From positions 1 through 40,796 of the forward strand of contig JAVCCZ010000071.1 in NCBI GenBank assembly GCA_030765265.1: a stretch of 40,796 nt of DNA, given 5' to 3'. The DNA is from Candidatus Erginobacter occultus (GTDB lineage: Bacteria > Auribacterota > Erginobacteria > Erginobacterales > Erginobacteraceae). Positions 33,205 through 40,796 of this stretch are shown here, piece after piece. Numbering within the stretch: position 1 is the first letter of the stretch; the number at the start of each line of letters is the position of its first letter. The notes beneath the pieces were generated by a model. That model saw nothing but the letters and a program-made list of their open reading frames with translations. It was not told where the DNA came from and did no database searches. Position numbers and translations under genes: made by a program.

Positions 33205-35223
33205 GTGAAAGCCAACCAGTTCAGACTGATTTTCTTTGCCCTGGGACTTCTTGGCGCCCTGCCGCTCCCGGCCGCCGAGGAGAATTCCCCGATTTTTCTC
33301 GATCCCTTCCAGCGGGAGCGGATGCCCTGGCTGGAGGCCGCCGAGGCCGGAAACCGCCTCTGGGAGGAAGGCGACGAAGCGGGAGCGGTCCGGGAATGGG
33401 AGAAGGCGGTGGCCGAGGGGTTTACCGACGGGATCGCCTTTTTTTACCTCGGCCGACATTATCTCCTCCGGGAGGATTGGCCGAAAGCCATCCGTTATCT
33501 CCGTTCGGCCCGACCCCGGCTGGAAGGTTCCGGCGCGGAGGAAGGGATGATCCTGGCTGCCCGCGAGATGCTGGCCCTGGCCTACCTGCGGGAAGGCGAA
33601 TACTTCGAGTCTTATCTCCATTATCTCCAGGCCCAGAGGCTGGCCCCCGATTCTCCCTCGATCCATCTCGGCCTGGCCCAGCTCTACCTGCTCCAGGGAA
33701 AGTTCGATCAGGCCGAGAGCTCGGCCCGGCGGGTCCTGGAGATCTCCCCGGAAATCGGTCAGGCCGGGCGGATCCTGGCCCGGGTCGCGGAAAAGCGGGG
33801 TGACTACCCGGCGGCGGCGGAATATTACCGGATCTTTCTCGCGGATGAGCCTCAAGACTTAAACGCCCGGCTGGCCCGGGGCCTGATCCTTGCCGTTCAC
33901 CTTGGCCGGGACCGGGAAGCCGAGCGGGAATTGGGTCTGGTAATTGAAGGCGACCCCGACCGGGACCAGGCCCACGCGGTTCTGGGCGAGATCCGCCTGA
34001 GGCGGGGCGAGATCGAGGCCGCCGAAAAATCGGCCGAGCGGGCATTGAAGATCAACCCGGAAAATTACCGAGCCCTTACCCTGTTAGGCCGCCTCCGGCT
34101 CCAGGCGGGCGACCCGGCGGAGGCCGAAACCCTCTTCCGGAAAGCGCTCCGGGTCGAGCCGGAAGGCGCCCTGGCGCTTTACGGGCTGGGGGTGGTTTAT
34201 TTCGAGAGCCGGGACTACGAAAAAGCGGAGGTCCATTTCCGCCGGGCCCTGGGGCGGGTGGAAACTTTTCCGGAAGCCGCTCTCAACCGGGGTCTGGCCC
34301 TGGAAGCCCTGGGCCGCCGGGAGGAAGCTCTCGAGGTGCTCGGTAAACTGGTCGGCGATTACCCGGATTTCGCTCCCGGCCAGCTCGGGTGGGGCCGGGT
34401 CTATTACTATTCCGGGGATATCGACCGGGCCCTCCCCCTTTTTCGCAACGCCCTCGCCCTCGACCCCTCGGCCTGGGAACCGTATTTTTTCATCGGCAAG
34501 TGCCTCTGGGAAGCCGGAGCGAAGGCGGAGTCCCGGGAATATTTTCGCGCCGCCCGCGCCCGGGGAGGTGAGGCTCCCGCTCTTTTGACCGATCTGGCCC
34601 GGGTTTACGAGAATTCGGGGGAGTTTGACCGGGCGGAAGCGGTTCTGGAACAAGCCTTGGCCGCCGACGCCGCCTATATGCCGGCGCTCTTTGGGCTTGG
34701 CCGCTTGAGAGCTCTGAGGAATCAGACCACCGAGGCCGAGCGGCTCTACCGGCAGGCCCTGGTCATCCGGCCCGGGGAAGCGGTCTGGGAGTATGCCGGC
34801 GAAGAGCGGGAATTTCTTCTCCGGCTGATCTCCGGGGTGGAAGATCACCTCTCCGGCGGGTTGGACTATCAGAGCCTGCTGGTCCTGATCCGGAATCTTT
34901 CCCGGGAGCGGGAGATCCTGACCGGGCTGATCCCGGACCTGCGGGAGAAGGTTGCCTCCCACCCTCTGCGGCCGGAATATTCCCATCTTCTGGGCCTGGC
35001 CTACGAGGAGAAGGGCGAGGCGGAGAACGCGGAGAGGTACTTCCGGGGGGCCCTGCGGATCGACCCCGATTTCACCGCCGCCCATCTCAGCCTCGGCCGG
35101 CTCTATACCCGTCTCGGTCGGACCGCCGAAGCCCGGCGGCATCTCTCCGCCGTGCTCCTGCTGGCCCCGGATTCGTCGGTGGACCCGGAAGTCCGCGAGT
35201 TGCTGAAAGACCTTCCCCAATGA
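33205..35223 (+). CDS. Large secreted or periplasmic TPR-repeat protein
   Basis: The 672 residues begin with a GTG codon (MKANQFRLIFFALGLLGALPLPAAEENS), giving a signal peptide without a lipobox. Nearly the whole mature protein is TPR: about fourteen units in two blocks (about 45-500 and 590-665, e.g. AQAHVLGEIRLRRGEIEAA-like units). A non-TPR stretch with LLRLISGVEDHLSGGLDYQS lies between. The repeat wording and tone resemble the lipoprotein at 15695-17068, suggesting a paralogous family. It is probably a protein-interaction scaffold in the periplasm. The start has only a poor ribosome binding site, so a modest shift of the start is possible. Confidence 0.82.
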   Translation: MKANQFRLIFFALGLLGALPLPAAEENSPIFLDPFQRERMPWLEAAEAGNRLWEEGDEAGAVREWEKAVAEGFTDGIAFFYLGRHYLLREDWPKAIRYLRSARPRLEGSGAEEGMILAAREMLALAYLREGEYFESYLHYLQAQRLAPDSPSIHLGLAQLYLLQGKFDQAESSARRVLEISPEIGQAGRILARVAEKRGDYPAAAEYYRIFLADEPQDLNARLARGLILAVHLGRDREAERELGLVIEGDPDRDQAHAVLGEIRLRRGEIEAAEKSAERALKINPENYRALTLLGRLRLQAGDPAEAETLFRKALRVEPEGALALYGLGVVYFESRDYEKAEVHFRRALGRVETFPEAALNRGLALEALGRREEALEVLGKLVGDYPDFAPGQLGWGRVYYYSGDIDRALPLFRNALALDPSAWEPYFFIGKCLWEAGAKAESREYFRAARARGGEAPALLTDLARVYENSGEFDRAEAVLEQALAADAAYMPALFGLGRLRALRNQTTEAERLYRQALVIRPGEAVWEYAGEEREFLLRLISGVEDHLSGGLDYQSLLVLIRNLSREREILTGLIPDLREKVASHPLRPEYSHLLGLAYEEKGEAENAERYFRGALRIDPDFTAAHLSLGRLYTRLGRTAEARRHLSAVLLLAPDSSVDPEVRELLKDLPQ

Positions 35224-35407
35224 CCCTTCCGGCCCGCCAATTTTTACTTTGCGAAAAGGCCCCGGTCGGTTAAATTGGAAGAGGCTGGGCGGCCTGTTCC
35301 GGCCGGGGGTTCCTCGATCGAGCAATTCCCCTGCCTGTCAGGACCATCGTACCCGGCGGAGAACGAGCGACCTTAATCGGAATCCATAAACATAAAGGAG
35401 GAAGAAA

Positions 35408-36748
35408 ATGAGTTCTGATTTAATCATCGGCAACGGCCTGGTGGCCACTCTCGGCGAAGAAAACCGCCTGATCGAATCCGGCGCGGTCCTGATCCGTGAC
35501 GGCAAGATCGAAGCGGTGGGAAAGGAAGAGGAGATCAAATCCCTGTCCCCGGAAGCCGAGTACATCGACGCTGACGGCGGGTTGATTATGCCCGGCTTCA
35601 TCAACGCCCACCATCACCTTTACAGCACCTTCGCCAAGGGGCTCTCCCCCCACGACCCGCCGCCCTATTCATTCGTCGAGATCCTGGAGCGGATGTGGTG
35701 GCCGCTGGATAAGGCGTTGGGCAAGGAGGATATCTATTACAGCGGACTGGTCCCCCTGATTGATTGCGTCAAGAAAGGCGCCACCACCATCATCGATCAC
35801 CACGAGAGCCAGGGGTACCAGATGGGCAGCCTCGAGCAGCTGGCCCGGGCGGCGAGAGAGATCGGGATCCGCTCCTCCTTCTGCCTGGGGATCTCCGACC
35901 GCTACGGCAAGGGCGAAGAGGGGATCGAGGAGAATATCCGCTTCGTCAGGGAGGTCCAATCCTCCCCGGACAGCGAGCGGGAGATGGTGACCGGGATGTT
36001 CGGTCTCCACGCCGCCTTCACCGTCAACGACGATACCCTCGACCGCGCGGTCTCCGCCGCCTCCGAGCTGGGGGTCGGTTTCCATTTCCACGCCGCCGAA
36101 GCCGCCTCCGACCAGGAAGCCAACCTGGAGAAGTACGGGCTGCGGGTCCTCGAACGGCTCCAAAAGAAGGGGGCGATGGGACCGAAGAGCCTGGCCATCC
36201 ACTGCGTTCATATCAACGAGAAGGAGATGGAGATCCTCAAGGAGACCGGTACCGCCGCCGTCCATAACCCGGAATCGAATATGAACAACGCGGTCGGCGT
36301 GGCCCCGATCCTGAAGATGATGGCGCTGGGGATCGAGGTCGGTTTGGGTACAGACGCGATGACCTCGAATATGTGCAAGGAGGTCCAGCTGGCCAATATC
36401 CTCCAGCACCTGGCCGAGATGGATCCCCGGGTCGCCTTCTGCGAGTCCTGCCAGCTCCTGCTGGAGAACAACCCCCGGATCGCTTCCCGGCTCTTCGGGT
36501 TGGAGGTCGGGGTCCTGAAGCCGGGCGCCGCCGGGGACGTGATCGTGGTTGACTACGCCCCGCCGACCCCGATCAACGAGGCCAACTTCCTCGGACATTT
36601 CCTCTTCGGGGTCTGCGAGTCCCCGGTCGACACCACCGTGGTCAACGGGAAAGTCCTGCTGAGAAAGAAGGAGCTGGTCGGGATCGACGAGGAGAGGATC
36701 GCCGCCCGCTCCCGGGAACTGGCCGCGGAGTTTCTCAAACGGTTCTAA
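35408..36748 (+). CDS. ssnA: SsnA-type aminohydrolase (amidohydrolase superfamily)
   Basis: A 446-residue zinc or iron amidohydrolase. The metal motif is FINAHHHLYSTFAKG (about 65-79). Other landmarks are TTIIDHHES (about 124-132), the His in GFHFHAAEA, IHCVHINEKE, HNPESNMNNAVG and GLGTDAMTSNM (catalytic Asp). This order and wording match SsnA, known from purine/selenium-related gene clusters and related to guanine and chlorohydrolase enzymes. No xdh or selenium genes are adjacent, so the substrate is not known. The start follows an excellent AAAGGAGGAAG. It is preceded by a 184-base gap likely to hold its promoter. Confidence 0.9.
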   Translation: MSSDLIIGNGLVATLGEENRLIESGAVLIRDGKIEAVGKEEEIKSLSPEAEYIDADGGLIMPGFINAHHHLYSTFAKGLSPHDPPPYSFVEILERMWWPLDKALGKEDIYYSGLVPLIDCVKKGATTIIDHHESQGYQMGSLEQLARAAREIGIRSSFCLGISDRYGKGEEGIEENIRFVREVQSSPDSEREMVTGMFGLHAAFTVNDDTLDRAVSAASELGVGFHFHAAEAASDQEANLEKYGLRVLERLQKKGAMGPKSLAIHCVHINEKEMEILKETGTAAVHNPESNMNNAVGVAPILKMMALGIEVGLGTDAMTSNMCKEVQLANILQHLAEMDPRVAFCESCQLLLENNPRIASRLFGLEVGVLKPGAAGDVIVVDYAPPTPINEANFLGHFLFGVCESPVDTTVVNGKVLLRKKELVGIDEERIAARSRELAAEFLKRF

Positions 36749-36776
36749 TAAGACGGGATTATCGTCCCCCGCGTTC

Positions 36777-36900
36777 AGCCCCCGCAGGGGGCGAAACCAC
36801 ACGAGCCACGGGCGTCAGCCCGTGGGCAGCAGGTCTGCAAATAGTTCTCTCAAGCCCCCGCAGGGGGCGACACCGGACTTCGCGCGGGCGTAAGCCCGCG
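36777..36900. repeat. Cluster of GC-rich hairpin repeats
   Basis: The gap between ssnA and apgM holds AGCCCCCGCAGGGGGCGA twice (36777 and 36853), CCACGGGC-GTCA-GCCCGTGG (36806-36825) and CGCGGGC-GTAA-GCCCGCG (36883-36900). The last two have matching loops (GTCA and GTAA). They look like dispersed palindromes used in pairs; they would also stall or end transcripts. Confidence 0.85.
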
Positions 36901-36929
36901 GACCATAAATATCCGCTCGGAGGCTAACT

Positions 36930-38135
36930 ATGATCCCGCAGGAAATTATCCAATCACTGTCCGTCTCCACCCCGAGCAAGATCGTTCTCCTGGTCCTCGA
37001 CGGGCTGGGGGACATCTCCACGGGGGAGGGGACCCCCCTGGAAGTCGCCGACTCCCCCAATCTCGACCGCCTGGCCGCCGAGGGGATTCTCGGCCGGACC
37101 GACCCCATCTCCCCCGGGATCACCCCCGGGTCCGGCCCCGCCCATATCTCCCTCTTCGGCTATGACCCGATCCGTTATCAGATCGGCCGCGGGGTCCTGG
37201 AGGCCACCGGGATCAATATGTCCCTCACCCCCTCCGATGTCTGTACCCGGGGCAACTTCGCCTCGATGGACGAAAAGAACCTGATCACCGACCGGCGGGC
37301 GGGGCGGATCCCGACCGAGGAGAACCGGCGGCTGATCGATCTTTTGAGCAAGGAGATCAAGGAGATCGACGGGGTGGAGGTGATCCTGGAGACGGTCAAG
37401 GAGCACCGTTTCGTCGCGGTCTTCCGCGGCGAAGGGATTGACGGCCGTCTGGCCGAGACCGACCCCCAGGCCCTGGGGGTCAAGAGCCTCGACCCCGCCC
37501 CCCTCGACCCGGCGGCCGAGTTCACCTCCTCGGTGGTGCGAAAGTTCATCGACCGGGCCAACCGGGTTCTCGCCGGCGAGCGCCCGGCCAACACATTTTT
37601 GCTCCGGGGCTTTTCCAAGCTCCCGGATATCCCCTCCCTGGAGGACCTCTACCGCCTGAAGCCGGCCGCCATCGCCGCCTACCCGATGTACCGGGGGCTG
37701 GCCGCCCTGGTCGGGATGGAGATCTTAAAGACCGGCGACTCGATCGCCGACGAGTTCGCCACCCTGGAGGAGAACTGGTCCCTGTTCGACTTCTTCTTCG
37801 TCCATATCAAGAAGACCGACAGCTACGGCGAAGACGGGAACTTCCCCAAGAAGGTGGAGATCATCGAGGAGACCGACCGGCTGATCCCGAGGCTGCTCGC
37901 GCTTAAGCCCGACGTGATCGCCGTCACCGGCGACCACTCCACCCCCGCAGTTCTCAAAGGCCACAGCTGGCACCCCAACCCGCTCCTGATCCGCGCCGCC
38001 ACCGTTCGCCGCGACGCCTGTTCGAGCTTCTCGGAAGCCGAGTGCCAGCGGGGCGGCCTGGGCCGACTACCGGCCCTCGAAGTGATGCCCCTGCTGCTGG
38101 CCCACGCGCTGAAACTGGAAAAATTCGGTGCCTGA
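36930..38135 (+). CDS. apgM: 2,3-bisphosphoglycerate-independent phosphoglycerate mutase, archaeal type
   Basis: ApgM interconverts 3- and 2-phosphoglycerate in glycolysis, using two metal ions. The 401 residues match the family length. Visible are the metal motif VLLVLDGLGDISTGEGTPLE (about 19-38), the catalytic Ser region GSGPAHISLFGYDP (about 69-82), the segment IGRGVLEATGINM, and the C-terminal metal ligands in VHIKKTDSYGEDGNF, VTGDHSTPA and KGHSWHPNP. The start follows TCGGAGGC. The enzyme type is common in archaea and in scattered anaerobic bacteria. The gene is followed by a MITE-like element and then amrS. Confidence 0.94.
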   Translation: MIPQEIIQSLSVSTPSKIVLLVLDGLGDISTGEGTPLEVADSPNLDRLAAEGILGRTDPISPGITPGSGPAHISLFGYDPIRYQIGRGVLEATGINMSLTPSDVCTRGNFASMDEKNLITDRRAGRIPTEENRRLIDLLSKEIKEIDGVEVILETVKEHRFVAVFRGEGIDGRLAETDPQALGVKSLDPAPLDPAAEFTSSVVRKFIDRANRVLAGERPANTFLLRGFSKLPDIPSLEDLYRLKPAAIAAYPMYRGLAALVGMEILKTGDSIADEFATLEENWSLFDFFFVHIKKTDSYGEDGNFPKKVEIIEETDRLIPRLLALKPDVIAVTGDHSTPAVLKGHSWHPNPLLIRAATVRRDACSSFSEAECQRGGLGRLPALEVMPLLLAHALKLEKFGA

Positions 38136-38149
38136 GCAATCCTAAAAGA

Positions 38150-38309
38150 TTGAACCGCGAAGAACGCAGAGGACGCAAAGAGGTTTTTTTATGTTTCTAT
38201 CCGAAAGAAATTAAGATCCGGCATTACCATAAATATAGAAATGGCCTGATATTCCCTAATTGAAAATCTTAAATTTATCTCTGCGTCCTTTGCGTTCTCT
38301 GCGGTTCAA
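38150..38309. mobile_element. MITE-like element with about 32-bp terminal inverted repeats
   Basis: TTGAACCGCGAAGAACGCAG (start at 38150) and TTTGCGTTCTCTGCGGTTCA (near 38289-38308) belong to arms that read TTGAACCGC..GAACGCA..GACGCA..AGA from both ends with a few mismatches. The roughly 95 bases inside are AT-rich and have no ORF. The left arm is followed by seven Ts, which could end apgM transcripts. The right arm ends 18 bases before the amrS ATG. Confidence 0.7.
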
Positions 38310-38327
38310 AATTTTTGGTACTTGGTT

Positions 38328-39335
38328 ATGCGAGAGGCTCTGCTTTATGACAGGCTGGATGGGGAAGCGGTTTCCTGCCGCCTCTGCGCCCACCGCTGCC
38401 GGATCCCGGAGGGGAAGCGGGGCCTTTGCGGGGTCCGGGAGAATCGTGCCGGGACTCTCTATTCCCTGGTTTACGGGCAGGTGATCGCCCTCAACGCCGA
38501 CCCGATCGAGAAGAAGCCCCTCTTCCACTTCCTCCCCGGCACCCGGGCCCTCTCGGTAGCCACCGCCGGCTGCAATTTTACCTGCCGGCACTGCCAGAAC
38601 GCCGACATCTCCCAGTCCCCCCGGGAGAACGGAACCATCCCCGGCCGGGAAATCTCCCCCGCCGAGCTGGTCCGGGCGGCCCGCCGGGAGGGCTGCCGGA
38701 CGATCGCCTACACCTACACCGAGCCGACGATCTTCTTCGAGTACGCCCTCGATACCGCCCGCCGGGCCGCCGAGGAGGGGATCAAGAACGTCTTCGTCAC
38801 CAACGGCTATATGACCGGCGAAGCCCTGGAGATGATCGCCCCGGTTCTCGACGCGGCCAACGTGGACCTGAAATCCTTCCGCGACGAATTTTACCGCGAG
38901 GTCTGCGGCGCGAAACTGAAGCCGGTTCTGGAGACGATCAAGAAGATGCCGGAGCTGGGTATCTGGATCGAGGTCACCACCCTCCTCATCCCCGGCTACA
39001 ACGACTCGGAAGAGGAACTGGGAGAGATCGCCGGTTTCCTCTCCGGGATCGACTCCGGAATCCCCTGGCACGTCAGCGGCTTCTATCCCACCTACCGCCT
39101 GACCGACGCCCCGCCCACCCCGGCCGCCGCCCTGAGAAAGGCCCGCGAGATCGGAGAAGCGGCCGGGCTCCGCTACGTCTACACCGGCAACCTCCCGGGA
39201 GACGACGGCGAGAATACCTACTGCCACAGCTGCCGGAAGAAGATCGTCGAGCGGACCGGATACCGCCTGGGAGAAGTCAATATCCGGGACGGCACCTGCG
39301 CCTACTGCTCCACCCCCGCCGCCGGCGTCTGGTAG
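38328..39335 (+). CDS. amrS: AmmeMemoRadiSam-system radical SAM enzyme (AmrS)
   Basis: A 335-residue radical-SAM protein. I start at ATG 38328 (MREALLYDRL); the track start is a TTG two codons earlier. Visible are the N-terminal cysteines (SCRLCAHRC and GLCGV), the radical-SAM triplet CNFTCRHC (Cys82, Cys86, Cys89), the TYTEPTIFFEY segment, VDLKSF and WIEVTTLLIPGYND, and a C-terminal CxxC pair (YCHSCRKK, CAYC). It is the PflA-like member of the AmmeMemoRadiSam family, whose Memo and AMMECR1 partners are not in the window. The substrate is unknown. No ribosome binding site precedes the ATG; the MITE-like element ends right upstream. Confidence 0.92.
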   Translation: MREALLYDRLDGEAVSCRLCAHRCRIPEGKRGLCGVRENRAGTLYSLVYGQVIALNADPIEKKPLFHFLPGTRALSVATAGCNFTCRHCQNADISQSPRENGTIPGREISPAELVRAARREGCRTIAYTYTEPTIFFEYALDTARRAAEEGIKNVFVTNGYMTGEALEMIAPVLDAANVDLKSFRDEFYREVCGAKLKPVLETIKKMPELGIWIEVTTLLIPGYNDSEEELGEIAGFLSGIDSGIPWHVSGFYPTYRLTDAPPTPAAALRKAREIGEAAGLRYVYTGNLPGDDGENTYCHSCRKKIVERTGYRLGEVNIRDGTCAYCSTPAAGVW

Positions 39336-39370
39336 GGTGGGCAGCGGAATTTAACCGCTGGAATCTCTTG

Positions 39371-39389
39371 CTCTGGCTTCCCGCCAGAG
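39371..39389 (+). terminator. Possible hairpin end of amrS transcript
   Basis: CTCTGGC-TTCCC-GCCAGAG forms a perfect 7-bp stem about 35 bases after the amrS stop. There is no U-tract, so it is at best a weak or factor-assisted stop. Confidence 0.3.
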
Positions 39390-39851
39390 GGTGGCAGTTT
39401 CTCCTCCCGGCCGTTTTCCGCCTCAGGAGGGTTCCGATCGTCTGGAAAAAATTGAATTGTCCCCGGTGGGCTTGGCCAACCGGAGCATAAGTTTCATAGC
39501 CAAACCAATCCCTGAAACAATTGCCCCCGGCTGGCTTATCCGGCGCCCCCCGACTTGGAAAGTTGACGTGAAGCCCGGGGGATAGGCGGAATAGGTTGAC
39601 TCGATAGCTTTCTGGCCGTCCGCCAAGAACCGGGTCGGATTGTTTCTCCTCGGTCAACCAGAAGAATATTTCTTGTGGTTAGACGGGCCTGCTGCTAGCC
39701 TTCCTCCGTAAGGTATTCGCCTTGATACGCCTTGATCTTGGCTTCCGCCGGAGAAAAAGCGCTAGCCCAATATGATAGAAAAAATTCTATGTTTGTCAAT
39801 TTCAAGGCGAAAAATATTCAATATCATAGAACGAGTTCTGCTCAATAAATA

Positions 39852-39858
39852 GTTAGGC
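39852..39858 (+). other. Candidate integron core site (GTTAGGC)
   Basis: GTTAGGC matches the consensus GTTRRRY cut site that begins each integron cassette. It lies 47 bases before the ORF6N gene ATG and is the counterpart of the GCCTAAC at 40511. I cannot outline a full attC or attI around it. Confidence 0.5.
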
Positions 39859-39905
39859 TTTCTATGCCATAATGCAAAGGTTATCAATGTAAAAAGGGAA
39901 ATGGA

Positions 39906-40475
39906 ATGAAAGATAAATTAGTTGTCCCAGTTGAAAGAATAAGAAACATCATTTTTCTGATCCGGAGGCAAAAGATAATTTTAGATAGTGATCTCGCAGA
40001 ACTCTATGGTGTGGAAACGGGGGCGCTGAATCGCGCAGTTAAAAGAAATTCTGATCGCTTCCCAAAGGATTTTATGTTTCAGCTTACAGCACGAGAAGTT
40101 GAACGTTTGAGATGCCAAATTGGCATCTCAAAGAATGGGCGAGGAGGAAGACGCTATTCACCTTATGCTTTCACTGAACAGGGCGTAGCTATGCTTTCCA
40201 GCGTCATTAACAGCCGACGTGCCATAGAGGTAAATATTGAGATAATGCGGACTTTTGTCCAATTACGTAGATTTCTTTCAACTCAGGGTGAACTTAAGCG
40301 GAAGCTTGTTGAATTAGACGAACACCTGCGAGATCATGACCAAAAGATTCAAACTATTTTTGAAGCCATTAGACAACTTATGTCCCCTCTTCCTGAACCA
40401 CCTACAAGAAAAATCGGTTTTCATGTCCAGGAACGTCGAGCCGTTTACACGAAAAAGAAAGCGAAAAAGAAGTAG
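39906..40475 (+). CDS. ORF6N-domain protein (probable integron cassette gene)
   Basis: The 189 residues start with the ORF6N domain (about 10-105): IRNIIFLIRRQKIILDSDLA, ELYGVETGALNRAVKRNSDR, FPKDFMFQLT, YAFTEQGVAML. ORF6N is a KilA-N-related, probably DNA-binding module first seen in phages. A coiled-coil linker (LKRKLVELDEHLRDHDQKIQ) and a lysine-rich tail (YTKKKAKKK) follow. AAGGGAAATGG serves as ribosome binding site. Base composition is far more AT-rich than the rest of the window, indicating transfer. The gene is bounded by GTTAGGC on the left and an attC-like site on the right, so it reads as a mobile cassette. Its function in the host is unknown. Confidence 0.85.
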   Translation: MKDKLVVPVERIRNIIFLIRRQKIILDSDLAELYGVETGALNRAVKRNSDRFPKDFMFQLTAREVERLRCQIGISKNGRGGRRYSPYAFTEQGVAMLSSVINSRRAIEVNIEIMRTFVQLRRFLSTQGELKRKLVELDEHLRDHDQKIQTIFEAIRQLMSPLPEPPTRKIGFHVQERRAVYTKKKAKKK

Positions 40476-40510
40476 CTGTAAACTCAATCAGTAAGAATTA
40501 TAGATAAAAA

Positions 40511-40638
40511 GCCTAACAAACCGCTCAAGCAGACCGGAAGGGCGAATGCTACTGTCAAACATTTTTATTTCGCCGGTGTTTTTCCGGGTAGCATGGGTTT
40601 TTGGTCGGCCCCTTCCGGCAGCTTAGCTCTACGTTCGC
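40511..40638 (+). other. attC-like integron recombination site
   Basis: The site opens with GCCTAACAAACCGCTCAAGC (R'' and L'' boxes) and closes with GCTTAGCTCTACGTTCGC (L' and a degenerate R'). Between them the arms pair: AAGC..CCGGAAGGG with CCCTTCCGG..GCTT, and ATGCTAC with GTAGCAT, with unpaired bases on one side as in folded attC hairpins. The 128-base length fits long attC sites. The R' box GTTCGCT departs from GTTRRRY, so its activity is doubtful. It follows the ORF6N stop by 36 bases, as expected for a cassette. Confidence 0.75.
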
Positions 40639-40741
40639 TTGCGATCAAGAAACGTCCATTCGCTAAAAACACAAAATATATGTTGCATAATGCAGCGTTA
40701 TGTAGCATTGTGTCACAAGACTAGAAGATGGAGGTTTAATT

Positions 40742-40796
40742 ATGACTACCGCAGTAAGAATTTCTGATAAATTGGTAAGGGAAGCGAGGCTTGTCA
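40742..40796 (+). CDS. ParD-like antitoxin, N-terminus only (cut by window edge)
   Basis: The window ends 18 codons into an ORF reading MTTAVRISDKLVREARLV. That beginning is typical of the ParD-like antitoxin family (short ribbon-helix-helix-type proteins). GGAGG lies at a good distance from the ATG. The gap since the attC-like site is about 100 bases and includes TGCAT-A-ATGCA, a perfect palindrome that could be an autoregulatory operator. A toxin gene might follow outside the window. Confidence 0.6.
   Translation, partial: MTTAVRISDKLVREARLV

Larger units (their letters stand above)
39336..39905. other. Intergenic region of about 570 bases with GC-to-AT transition
   Basis: I see no convincing gene here; short track ORFs on both strands are not supported. 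A 7-bp hairpin (CTCTGGC/GCCAGAG) lies shortly after amrS. From about 39750 the DNA becomes AT-rich, with two short palindromes (39775-39790 and 39828-39839) and the word GTTAGGC at 39852-39858, a typical integron recombination core. Confidence 0.6.

Noticed and set aside
39391-39657. Small ORFs between amrS and the ORF6N gene
   Set aside because: No ribosome binding site, no recognised domain, and overlapping frames on both strands; not enough to call a gene.

Overview
The window is a GC-rich bacterial chromosome segment, probably from an uncultured, Gram-negative anaerobe. The evidence is a set of lipoprotein, signal-peptide and periplasmic Spy-like proteins, radical-SAM enzymes (LipA, MtaB, AmrS), an archaeal-type phosphoglycerate mutase (ApgM) and an SsnA-type aminohydrolase. 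Secreted proteins built from a 'GLWAVRG' VCBS-like repeat, large TPR proteins and a TMTC-like membrane protein fit candidate lineages near the PVC group (Omnitrophota/Auribacterota-like). That placement is an impression, not a result.

Layout. 1-1763 (minus): two secreted GLWAVRG-repeat proteins, one cut by the window edge and one with a cysteine-rich beta-helix-like tail. 1894-5700 (minus): tightly coupled operon lipA - 74-aa ORF - rmuC - lpdA, joined by TAATG and ATGA overlaps. 5818-10778 (plus): DinG-type helicase, a third GLWAVRG protein and a CDF metal transporter. 10914-18483 (minus): fabD, uridine phosphorylase-like, TMTC/TPR membrane protein, cyclase-family hydrolase, TPR lipoprotein and cytosine-deaminase-like amidohydrolase. 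18652-24055: secreted ComEC-like metallo-beta-lactamase, NrnA-like DHH phosphoesterase, PolX, ComEA-like HhH protein and Spy/CpxP-like protein.

24250-31541 (plus) is the information-processing core: grpE-dnaJ-rsmE-mtaB-dnaG-rpoD, led by a good sigma70-type promoter (TTGACA-N17-TATATC). Downstream come a 36-bp tandem repeat, remnants of an AbiE toxin-antitoxin pair fused to a piece of tyrosine recombinase, and a CAU-anticodon tRNA that fits tRNA-Ile2. 32781-39335 (plus): small membrane protein, large TPR protein, ssnA, apgM and amrS.

The last kilobase changes character. It is AT-rich, carries an ORF6N-domain gene bracketed by GTTAGGC and a recognisable attC-like site, then the start of a ParD-like antitoxin gene. 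This looks like the first cassettes of an integron-type array, with no integrase gene beside them in the window.

A second theme is repeats. At least six kinds of palindromic or MITE-like intergenic element are present. Several abut genes so closely that they supply or overlap the start or stop codon (TMTC start, polX stop, deaminase stop). I see no single unequivocal new system. The best leads are the cassette array at the right edge, the GLWAVRG protein family and the repeats that act as gene ends.
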